Shown here: piece after piece, positions 23,601 to 35,600 of the stretch
Layout of the letters: each line of letters begins with the position of its first letter
How positions within the stretch are numbered: position 1 is the stretch's first letter
Source of the DNA: Topomyia yanbarensis
Taxonomy: Eukaryota > Arthropoda > Insecta > Diptera > Culicidae
DNA length: 64,000 bases
Assembly (NCBI RefSeq): GCF_030247195.1
Contig: NC_080672.1
Coordinates: forward strand, 94,622,113 to 94,686,112
Reading direction: 5' to 3'
Program-made: the position numbers and the translations under genes
Notes under the pieces: model-generated
Seen by the model: the letters and a program-made list of their open reading frames with translations, nothing else
Databases searched by the model: none
What the model was told of the DNA's origin: nothing

Positions 23601-26600
23601 AAATTTGAGACAAAAAAAGCGAAATAATATTACTGTGCCGACGTGGCGGAGAATAGGTGATAGATAGTCCTCAATACTGATCAGGAGTTCCTTTCCATCG
23701 AGATAGCAACAAAACCAGCGAAGAAGTTGTCAGTGAATACCGTGTTTATCTAGTTTGGCTATTGCGATATCATGGTTGATTTTGTCGTAGGCCGCAGATG
23801 ATTCCATGTTAATAGCAGGTTTGCAGTCCGTCGGCGAATTCATCAAAAACATACGTTGTGAATAGTACTCACTAGTTTCCTTTCTCATGCCTCCACGTAA
23901 GTCTATTGATGACATTTGGTTGCTAGACAGTCGTCGGCTGGGAGCTATCAGCCTTCCAAACTTAAGTAGCTGTAAATTTATGCCTCAATTCAAAGTGTGG
24001 TGCGACCCGTGCCGAGGGATGAATGGCTGAATAGCGGGGGGGGGGGCACAACTTCGAACCTCGACCCTACGTAAAACTGCGCACCGTACAGTATTTTCGC
24101 CCTTGCTCTGTTAAGCGGAGCTCTGACAGAGTTGAGTTTTCCTAGTTATTGGTGGGAATAAAACGGAAAACACTAAGAAACACTGTAAACATGAGTTTGA
24201 AGGAGATTGCGGCTATAGAGGTGAAAGATAAGCATTGCACAGAAAGCAAACTTGGGGAGATGCTGAATATTGACTCGTTGTCCCCCATTTCGTCCATTCT
24301 CAACTCTCCAGCTAGGGACGAGGATAGGACAGTTGCCAAGGAGGACACAGACAAGTCCGACGGAGCAACCAGTGGGTCGGAAAGCTATGAGAATAACACA
24401 AGAGGAACACGGGCAACTCGATACTTAAACGGAACGCTATGACTGGCTGCCGGGAAAAGCCACAACTCGCTGGAGCACTAGGGTTGGCAAAAATCCCATA
24501 AAGAAAGGTACCTGCCAAGCGACAGCGTTCGACGGACACCGAGACGCAGAACAATAGAGGGCAGGAAGTAACCCCAACCGAATAAGATCCTTAACAGACA
24601 CTATAAACTGAGCAGCGTCAAACCTTCAACGAAATCGCCAAGTCGTACTCGATGTTCATTATTCCGGTTGGGTGCCCTGCAAATACCCTCAGCAATGAAC
24701 AATTGAATGCTACTCGATATGCGCTGACCGATAGCGTCATGGAGATGAGCTCAAGCAAAACGAGACCCATAGGAAGTTCACCTACCAGATGATGCCACAG
24801 TTGCGATCAAGCCCTGGGAAGACGCTTCATTGGAAGCCGTTGGAGCGTCGCAGATTCCAAAACAAGCGTTTTATATCGGGTATTTTCCCGGCAGTATCGA
24901 AAGGTTCGATAGGAACATCCTCTGCTTGGTGCAGAATCAGAACGACAGTTTCTGCACAGAACGCTGGAGGGTCATAAAGAGAAGCACGGTTCTCAAAACG
25001 GTAGATGAGGCTTCAATGAAACTGAAAACCTCTCAACACAACCAGTTAAACTAACAACACCAATACAATTAATAGCATTCGCTGCATCCAAGTGAATGTT
25101 CATCACGCAAAGGCCACAAACGTCCTTGCTACTGGAGCCGTGGGCAAATAAACATGAAATCTTTGGTTTAAATTCCTCAGTTCACAAGTTAGTATATTCA
25201 AAAGACTAGTCAACTCCAAGAGTTGTAGTTTTGATAAACGGAGCAATGCGATGGCGATGCGGATAAAGCACGACCATTTGAAATCGACCGCAGAAGTATA
25301 AAAAAGCCCTTTATCATTGGATGTGACGCCAATGCAAATCACACAATATGGGGTAACACGAATATAAATACCAGAGGTGAGTGCCTACTAGAATACCTTT
25401 CGCCAAATTAGTTCCGTGCGCAAGGGGAGGGTTTTGTGGGTTCAAACCCCTCCCATGACAGCTTTGAATTACGTTTGAAAAAAAAATTATAACTGCGATT
25501 GATATTGTACACACAATGTTATTTGAGTTCGGTCATTCTAGACACACGTCTTTGAAGAAACCCTGTCAGGGTGGCCGTAAAAGGATTTGAGTGAAGTTGG
25601 TCTGCATCGCTGGATCGGTTCACGTCTCGACCAGTTTCGATATTAAGAACAGGTGTGAGTAGATCGAGCTAGCAACAGCAGCTTATGAGAAAAAATAACG
25701 AACAACGCGAACTCGAAAAAAAATCGGGATATCATTGTCTAGAGAAATTTCACCGTAAGTGATCTCTGCGCTAGAGTAACTGAGAACTAAATGACATCGG
25801 TATCGGGAGAAATTCCGCCGCCGGAAAACTCTCAAAAGCAGCTATTAGATAAATAGGAAGGAGTATCGCCAAGACGGATAAGAAAACCTGCGAAGATGGT
25901 TGTAAAGCGATGTAAGTCGTTATTTTCGGTATTTTTGGATCAATTTTGCAGATCAGTTGAACCACAAAGGTTGAACAGCAAGCAAGAAACAGTATCAATA
26001 AAAAAAACTCGAACGATTGACATAAAATAAAAAGAGCAAGAGCACAATCCCTCCTGAACTATTACCTAACGATGGCCCTGGAAAGATAAGGATTGAGAAG
26101 AACAAGACATACAGGTGTGGTCGGTAGACTTACTATAAACAACCACAGTAAGAGTCCGACACTTCAAGATAGCAGTCATTGTCCCAATTTATTGAGCCAA
26201 GTCGACAGAAGACTGAGCCCTCCAGGCCCCGGAAAAAAAATATTCAACGTTTGAGGGTAGAGATGCACCGAATAGTACTATTCGGTTCTCAGTCGAATAC
26301 CGAATATTTAATGTTTAATTATTCGGCGTACCGTATATTCGGCTTTAATCAAAATCGGCTGGTATTCGGCCCGAATATTCGGTCAACCGAACATTCGGTC
26401 GACAGAATATTCTGTGCATTGCTAGTATTTTGTATATATGTGTTTTATTTTATTTTGTTCCTTTTAAATATTTCATGAATATTAGGCCATTACCTATCAT
26501 ATTCGGCCGAAAGTCGGTTTTTATTATTCGGCGTACCGTATATTCGGCTTAAATTAAAATCGGCTGGTATTCGGCCCGAATATTCGGTCGACCGAATATT

Positions 26601-29600
26601 CGGTGCATCTCTAGTCAGGATTGTGCTGGACTCCATCCTAACAGGACGTGTGCGGCATCACAGAAACTGGCCTGTCAGATTTTCAAACCATCTCTAATTA
26701 AATGGGCTATCAGCACTTTTGAACCCCCCGACCCTGATAATATTCTTCCAATATTTCTTTAAAATAATTTATCCGGATCTACAAAACATCCTGAGAACCA
26801 GTTTTATTTTTGGGCACCACAGCTATAAGCTGGAGAAAAGTTAGGGTAATTCTTTTACCAAAAAAAAACAGGTAAAAAGACTCGATATTATCCAAGACCT
26901 ATGGACCTATCAGTTTGACATCAACACTTGTGAAAATGATGAAAAAACTTCTTGAGCACTATATTCGAACGGATCACTTATCGAAAGCTCCGCTAAACAA
27001 ATATCAGTATGAATATCCAAAGACAAATCTACGGAATAGTCCTACATGCCTTAGTGACACTTAGAGTGCAAAGGGCTAAACCACTATTGGATGGAGATTT
27101 AAATGGTCAGCGGAGTTTAATAAAGGACCTCAAAAACCCTTTCATGACCACAATTCTAGATAAAATGGAGGCTAAATCGAACTTTGAATCTTATAAGAGA
27201 TCCACATAGTGGATCCTCGGATATGGGATGTAGGGGGTCCCATACTACCTCAAGGTACAATATCATTCTATACGGATGGTTTTGAAATGGGTTCGGGAGA
27301 CTACAGACCAAGAACTAAAGAAGCAATATCAATGGGAAAGTGCCTTACAGTTTTATAGACAGAGGTATATGCAATATACACCTGCTCGAAGGTCTGCAGG
27401 AAACAAAACTTCAGACATGCAAACATCGCAATCTTTTCAGTCAGCCAAGCAGCACTGATGGCAATAAGGTCATCGAAATGTGAGTCCAAACATGTTTAGC
27501 AGTGCATCACATCTTCACAACAACAGGCAACTCGGAAAAAAGTAATGATATTCTGGGGACTAAGCCACTAAGGAATCGGTAGCAACGTAGTGGTCGACGA
27601 ATTAGCCAGGCGTGGTCCATCAAATCGACCTTTCTACTTGGACAATTCAATTATTAATCTAAAATATAGCACTTACTGTTGACATTCTGCACCGGAACCA
27701 TCTGCTGAGAAATTGGCATCGAAGCGGGTACCATTTGTTGCCCCATTGGCTGATGTTGTTGCTGCTGTGCCATTTGCATTTGATGTTGCTGCTGCTGATG
27801 TTGTTGTTGCTGTTGTTGTTGTTGCGGTTGCTGCTGCTGCTGCTGCATGGACTGGTGATACTGTTGTTGTTGTTGCTGTTGTTGAACAGTCTGTATATGT
27901 TGCTGATGTTGCTGTGGTTGCATAATGGGCTGTTGGAAAATTTGTTGTTGTTGCATAGGAACTACTGGAATCATTGGCTGTTGCTGTTGTTGAGGAAGCT
28001 GCTGCATTTGCTGCTGCTGCAATTGTTGTTGTTGGAGTTGTTGCTGCATCTGTTGATGTTGTTGCTGATGCTGTTGTTGTTGCTGCTGCTGCTGCTGGTG
28101 CTGTTGTTGCTGCAACTGTTGTTGTTGCTGCAGGTGCTGCTGCTGCTGCTGTTGTTGTTGCTGCTGCAGTAAGACAGATGCAAAACTTGGCTGAATGCTT
28201 TCAGTATTTGGAGTCTTCGGAATAACCAAGTTAAGCTTAGCTTCAAGATCGTTTGCTGTGGGTACGTCACAATATTGATGTTGTTGCTGCTGCTGTAGAG
28301 GTTGTTGCTGTGCAGGGAATGGCTGGCAAGACTTTTCGTCCGTTGGGGATGAGTTGCTGGGTTTCGTTTGCTGAGCAAAATTGTGCTGAGTATCATTATG
28401 ATTGATGAGTAACGGCTTCATCTGGGGCTGTTGTTGTTGGGGTGGCTGACTCTGTGGTTGTGCCTGGTCAGTTTTGGGAGATTCTTGTACGGTTTGAACC
28501 TGAAAGCGGGATACCTTGCGAATCATTGGTTTAGCCTCATTCGGAAACTTAAGTTCCGCGTGTTCAACCGACGGACTAGTCACGGCAGAATTATGCTGCA
28601 AAATAAGGAAAAAAAAAGATATCAGAAAATGACAATTCATATTAAACATCAAGTCAGGCTACCTGTGTTTGTAGTTGCTGTTGTTCAAACGCAGCCAGCT
28701 GCGGAGGCTTAGGATGCTGTGACGGTTGCTGCACCGCAGGCTCGTTAATTTGAGCGGACGTCAGTTGAGCTAGCTTCTGGTGTAAGTCAGCCAGTGAGTT
28801 ATTTGCAGAGCTAAAAAAGAAAGATTATAAGTATCAATGATATACCATTGAAAATAAAATAGCTCACCTGTCTATCCGATCGACACTCCCTTGATTGGAA
28901 AGTCGTTTATCTTGATCACGTAAGTTGGGAGTACTGGTATCGCTTCCGGCAGCACTTACTGCTGCAACTGAGTTTGGCATCGAGCAGGGTTGAGTTTGTG
29001 ACTGCTGCTGTTGCAGAAGTGGTTGTGCATCTATCGGTTGAACATTTATATCTGCCGAGGTTCGTCTTGAGTTGTAAAGTGAAATGTCCTGTGAAGCGGG
29101 AAGCGTGTGGAGTAGATGCTGTTGTGGCGGCTGTTGTTGCTGCTGTGGTTGTTGCTCAATAAAGGCTGGGCTGCCATCAGTAACGGACTCTTGGGCGATC
29201 TCCGATTGGGATTCGGGTACGTACTCCTGTGCTTGATAAAACTGTTGCTGGACGAGGTAATCATTGAGTAGCTCTTGCTGCTGGATCGGTTGTTGTTGCT
29301 GTTGTGATTGTTGTAGCGAATGTGCCGACGAGCTGGACAGACTAGCAGAGGAAGTTTTGCTCGTTATCACATGCACGTGGGTTATATTTTCGAGACCTAT
29401 TTTCAACTGTTCGAGCGTTTCTGGCATACGACTAGGCAAAGAATCACGTGATGTATGATCGATTGAGACCTGAGTTGAAATAGATGACGGTTGAGATTGT
29501 TGCTGCTGCAGTTGCTGTACTTGCTGCTGCTGGAGCACTGCTTGCTGGTATTGCTGCTGTTGTGCCAATTGTTGTTGGTACATTTGTTGCTGCTGTTGCA

Positions 29601-32600
29601 GTTCATATTCTGCAGCTACCAGCTCTGATACAAATTGAGACTGTTGCTGTTGTTGAAACTGAAGTTGTAATTGCTGCACCTGTAGCTGATATTGTTGCTG
29701 GGCATGTAGATCAGCATCTTGCTGAGCCTGTTGTTCCAACGCTAACCTCTGCTGATAGATATCCATCTGCTGCTGTTGCTGTAAAAGCATTTGCTGTTGA
29801 AGAATTTCATTCGATGCCTGCATATAAGCCTGTTCAGTAGTTGCCTCCGCTGCAACTTGTTGCTGTGGTTCAGCTGCGAATGCGGACTCGACAGCTGTAA
29901 TCGATTCCTCGTTTTGTGCCTGTGGCATTGGCGAATCAACGGCAGTCGGTTTAGTATCGTCTTTCGGTAGAACAACCGGTGTGACGGAAAATCGGGACAT
30001 TTTTCGTTCCCGTCGCTGCTGCTGTACTACATTTTCTACGCCCGGGGAATCGACTGGTCCATTGCTAACTGTGGCATTGTTCGTGGTGGTAGTAGTAGTT
30101 GTAGCAGTGGGAGTACTAGTAGCAGACACAGATACCTGTTGTTGGCTGACTACTTGTTGACTAGAAGAAATTTCAGTATTACTGTTAGTAGCAGTGATAG
30201 CGGGTTTACTATGCTCGTCGTTATTTGCTAATGGCACTGTAATAATACACTGATCCGTTATATCCACCCCGGGCTCTTGTGTTCCCGAGACGGCTGCACC
30301 TGAATCCTGCTCCAGTTCGTTATTTACAAGTTGTTGCTGCATCTGACTGCCCGAAGTGATCGTATTTTCCGGGGTGTTCTCATGCGAATTGTAATCTGTA
30401 CTAATGGTACTGGTTTTCCTGGAGTTTTCGTCGCAACTACTGTTATTATCATTTGTCCCGTCGTCCATCAGCACGTGAGTTACGGTAGTCATTTCTCCGT
30501 TCCCTCCTCCCAGCTCTCCAATCGTTACAATATCCTTCAGATCTCCCTTCGAACCGTGATCTTCCGAGGCACCGTTTCCGGTGACACTGCTGCCACTTTC
30601 GACCGACATCGTTTTCTGCAGTTCTCCGTTGGTGTCCGAAGCGGGAACCCCACCCGGCTGTTGCTGAGACAATGGCGAAGACGAGGCCGATGAGTTGGTT
30701 GTGCTGGACACGGCCGTAGCCAGCGCTTGCCGGTCGATAATGGTCGGGTCGAACATGTGCGAAAAGTTTGAAGCTGTGGTTGATGTTTCATCACGCTGAT
30801 GTGGTAGATAAAAAGGTGTATTAGCTTAAGTTTTGTATGTTAGAACAGAGGAAATGTAAACAAAGTTACAAAAAGTACGTACTAAATACTACAAAACAAA
30901 TTGAAGCAGTAGTTTTCTTCAATATTACACGTGCGAAATGATATTATAGAGCTAGCAGAGTTAATCACTCCTCATTAACGTTTTGCGCGTGCATTCTAAA
31001 GAACTGCTATTCTACACCTCTTAGTACTATCCTCGATTATAACCGGACCAAACCAGGTATAAATAAAAATGCAAGATTGATCCCGTAGACAAGACAGACA
31101 ATCGTACTATATCTACCCATTTCCAATGTACATCGTGGTCCTTCCTACACTAAAAAGAACAACGTGAAACTCGGTTTCGATTTGAACAGTCGTTCGGTCC
31201 AGTCATAACATTTAATAACTCCTGGACTAACTAGAGTTTTTAAACTGCAACAGTCTTTCTCAGCACTACCAACTAATTTTCTTTATCAGTCTTTTTCAAG
31301 ACTAGTAGTGAAGGTGTGTAATTAATTAGGTAAGTGAATAGCTATAGCTTTTTAGGCCAAATATTAAAACATAAACCCTTCGGTAGTCGCGTCATTAAAT
31401 ACATTTAGGCGAATGCCTATACTGCTGCTATAAGCATAATTGTCCCATGTGCTATGGGATTACATATACACATGGGACAATTATGCGTAGAGGGGCAGTA
31501 TAGCTCTAAGGGGATTTTGCCTAAATTTCACAACGTCGTGCACTCAAATGTTCTGGGAATCGGTTTCTTGAGCTTGAGCTTGTGTGACCACCCCTGGCTG
31601 CTACTCCGTTATCGATCTGAACTAGCTCAAGTTCCACAGGGAATAAGTAGATAATTATGCTTGGGAGTAGCGAAACATCTTTTAATCTGCAACTTCTGGT
31701 AATCAATACCGGCGCCGGTCAGGCCCGAACGTATATCGCGGAAGGAATGGTTAGTCCGATACTTGCTTTTGCTGGAGGCCGTATATACTATTGCGCACTC
31801 CACAAGTGTTACGGGAGGAGGATATTAGTTAATAAGTATAGAAGTTAGATTCTACTTTTTCTTTACCGACGCCAGAGGGGTGACTCCACTATCTAAACTA
31901 GATATCGATCCATCAACTCATGGACCGGGGACAAACGGCTTTACTTCCTTTCCGAAGGAAGACGTGACCACAGATTTTTTCACCTCAGAGAAATCTCAAC
32001 GTTCTCGGCTGGAATTGAACCCAGCCCAACTGGAATGAATGGCGGTCACGCTTACTACTCAACCGCCGGCGCCGTCACAATGTTCTGAGAAACGGTTTCA
32101 TCGACAAATTCAACAAATCTTGTTCATCGATGTCCGCAAAGTTCCGGTCGATGCCAACTCTTTACAGGAAGCGTACCTCTAGCTATTCTGCCGCGTATTG
32201 TGACTGTGTTCAAAGACCAAAGTCACGTTAGCACTACAAGAAGCATATCGGCTTGTTAATCGGCCGCGAAGGCCAGTATTCTACGCCATGCTAGCGACAG
32301 TTGATCAGGAACTCGATCGTTTAGGATGATTGAAGCTTATTTCCGCAGTGGACTACTCAGGGTGGACGACTCCAACAGTCGTCGTTAGGAAGGCGAACTG
32401 GCAGTATACGCATTTGTGGAGATCATTTCACTGGTATCAATCACACCAATACATGCTCCCGCAGGAATTTTTCTCCAAATTTCTACAAATGAAAGTAGTT
32501 GTCGAAATATGCTGACAATCAACACCCATCGACCTGTATCGATACTACAGGTTACCGCCTGGTGGAAAGCTGCATCAAAAGCATTTTAGCGGCTAATCGA

Positions 32601-35600
32601 CACCATTTTAGTAGGGCTTCCGGGTACTTCGAATTATCTGGGCGATGTAATCGTCGGAGGCAATGACGGGGCACCAACATAATCTGCAAGCGAATTCAAG
32701 ACTACAGTTCCACCATACGCCTAGAAACGATTTCGTTTGCTCTAGAGCCGATCCTGTATTTAGGTCTCCTACTGGACCGTCATGGCTTGCGTCCAGACCT
32801 AGCGAAAGTTGAAGCCATTAGAAACATGTCACCTCCAAAGAACCTCTCTGGCATTCGTTCCTTCCTCGGTGCTATAAGTTATTACGGGGAGCTCGTTCCG
32901 AACATGGGGACTCTTCGACATCCACTGAACGAATTGCTCAAAACCAGTTCGTTGTTCAAGTGAACTCCAAAATGTTAGCAGGCGTTCGATAAGTTCAAAT
33001 TGATTCTGTCCTCTGATCTTTTGCTAAACCATTATGACCCAAATATGCAGATGATAGTATCTGCAGAAGTATTGGAATTGGAGCGACAATAAGCCATAAG
33101 TTTCTCCGACGGTAAGACCAAGGTTATCCAGCATGCATCTCGGGCACTCAAAGCTGCTAGAGAACAACGATATTCTCAGCCAGATCCCGAAGGATGTGCG
33201 ATACTCTATACTGTAACAAAGTTTCACAAGTTCTTGTTCGGGAGACGATTCCGTCTCTAAACGGACAGTTGGCTGTTCGGCCATCTATGGAAGTTGTCCT
33301 TTAATGTCAGCTTCTTTCTCCGAACCGCCTAGATAAGCCGTGTAGTTTCGGTAGTGGTTGTTTCAACCGGCTAAGAATTACACTACGGACTACCTGTTTC
33401 AGTGGTAAACTCCACCAAACAGGGAACCCCAATTCCATAGTGTCATGCGATCCGTGCTATGGTTAAAATTGTTGAGGGGGTTTAAAACATTCTCAATGGC
33501 GAACGGTGCCTGGGAAGAGTTGGGCGAACTCCCAAGTATGCTGCATTACACAGCGGAACGTTCACTCTACACACCGAAGTTTTTTCACCGATGATCCACT
33601 TAATTTTGCCGAAGTAGGAAAAGGAAAGTAGGAGACCCTAAGTCAAGGTGTAGTTCCGTGCCGAGGACTTAATGATTGGAGGGTCTAAAATATGCCAGTC
33701 GCGCACGGAGCATTTTGGGTTTTGCCCTTACTGATCGTGTCCCATTTAAACCTGATATGGCTCGCTATATGCGTTAACATCCCAACTCGCTTGGTGTCCT
33801 CTAGTTGTTGTGCAATTTATGTTGGAAATGAAATGTAGGTACAGTTCTATAATCAACAATGGTTAGAATAGCACAAATCAATCTCCATCATAAACGTACA
33901 GCAACTATGAAATTATCTCGACTCATGCAGGAAGGTAAAGTTTCCATAGCATTGGTTCAAGAACCGTATTTCCATAAAGGAAACTTCTATTTTGGAAAGT
34001 TACTTAACACTGCCTTCATTGCTTACAACAAGGCAGGCATGACTAACCCACGTGAAATGCCTCGTGCTTGCATTCTTGCAAATGAGGCTATTGACGCGTG
34101 TCTCATATCGGAGCTCACAACTCGCGATATCTGTGTTGTCACAGTTACACTGACTGTCGGAAACGTAGACAAAAAATGTATATATTGTTCAGCATATCTA
34201 CCGCATAACGAGTCATCTCCTTCTGATGATTTCAAAAGCGTTGTATCATATTGTAGCAGAAATGGGCTTCCGCTCATTATCAGCAGTGATGCGAATGCTC
34301 ATCACATCATTTGGGGCAGCTCAGACATCAATCTGAGAGGCTCTGAACTGATGGAGTACATAAGTAGTACAAATCTCCATATTCTGAATGTGGGAAACCG
34401 ACCAACTTTTGCGAGATCTGGGAGGGAGGAGGTGTTAGACATAACACTTTGCTCTGATAGAATTTTGCATGAGCTGGAAAATTGGCAGGTTCCAAATGAA
34501 TCTGAACCGTCTCTATCCGATCATAAATATATATTTTTCGATCATTTTGATGTCACCTTCAATGTGGTAACATATCGTAATCCTAAATCTACAAACTGGG
34601 ACCTCTTTTTGGAAAACTTGGCGACTAAATTTCATGGATATTTTCCAACAATTAGTCAACTAGACGACTTAGATGACGTCGTAGATACGACAAACTCATT
34701 CATATTAGCATCCTACGAAGAAGCTTGTCCACTTCGTACTGTTAAATCGACTAGGGGATCCCCTTGGTGGAGGGCTGAGCTTGAAAGAATGAAGAAAGTT
34801 ATGAGAAGAGCTTGGAACCGGCGTCAGCGTGATGACTCCAGGGCTTTCAGGTCAGCTCGTAGTGCATATAAGAAATGTCTTAGATCTACAGAACGGGCTG
34901 GCTGGCAGAGCCTATGCACTAAGGTCTCTAGTCTGAACGAGGCTAGCAGATTAAATAAAATTCTCTCCAAATCGAATGATTATCAGATGAACTCCTTAAA
35001 AACCAGAGATGGTGTTTATGTGACGTACGAAAAAGATGTTCTTAATTGTCTCTTCGACACACACTTTCCAGGTTGTATCGATCCGAAGTTGAACAATGTT
35101 CACAGATCTCATTCTGGTGATTCGGACTCGTGGACGTTAGCACGCACATTGGTTTCCACTGAATCGGTCAAGTGGGCAGTTGACAGCTTTGCTCCATACA
35201 AATCACCCGGAAAAGATGGAATACTTCCCGTGCTACTGCAAAAGGGATTTAATATTCTTAAACATGTCTTGAAAAAGATTTTGTTTTCCAGTCTTGCTAC
35301 CGGGTATATCCCGAAAGCATGGCGAGAAATAACTGTTAGATTTATTCCCAAAGGGGGGCGCTCAAACTATGAAGAAGCCAAGAGTTTTAGGCCTATCAGC
35401 TTAAGTTCTTTTCTTCTGAAAGCTTTGGAACGGATAATCGATCATCACATCAGGAACGTTAGTTTAGTTGAATATCCACTGCACAAAATGCAACATGCAT
35501 ATCAGTGTGGGAAATCCACGATCACTCTGCTTCACGATGTTGTTTACAACATTGAGAAAGCCTTCTCGCTCAAGCAATCTAGCTTGGGTGTATTCCTAGA

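Larger units (their letters stand above)
24000..27650 (+). mobile_element. Decayed LOA/I-type retrotransposon copy on the plus strand
   Basis: In order: a 5' UTR-like start with GTGCCGAGGGATGAATG near 24010, ORF1 remnants (24190-25055), an endonuclease piece (25290-25410), RT pieces (26640-27000) and an RNase H piece (27250-27640, with [12 protein letters not shown] and a degenerate VDELARRG). It is cut by R1-type 3' UTR motifs near 25730-25840 and by the MITE at 26258-26613. Heavily mutated and dead. Confidence 0.6.
14661..27676 (-). other. 13.0-kb Wnk intron filled with nested transposable elements
   Basis: The donor AACA|GTAAGT is at 27676 and the acceptor TTTTTTTAG|GTACC is at 14661. Contents are listed separately. 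No alternative Wnk exon could be identified inside. The segments 14661-15825, 15942-16270 and 16581-17059 hold nothing I recognise. Confidence 0.82.

Noticed and set aside
25434..25455. GGTTCAAACCC, a tRNA B-box-like sequence
   Set aside because: No A box at the right spacing and no cloverleaf; it sits between weak inverted GGGAGG/CCTCCC runs. Not called as a tRNA or SINE.
27735..28172. Leu-rich plus-strand ORF
   Set aside because: It is the antisense shadow of the Wnk polyQ exon (CTG/TTG from CAG/CAA). The same applies to plus-strand ORFs at 47051-47519 and 47864-48518.
30331..30693. Plus-strand ORF opposite a Wnk exon
   Set aside because: The minus-strand frame is supported by phase-matched splice sites and RFxV motifs; the plus-strand ORF has no domain.
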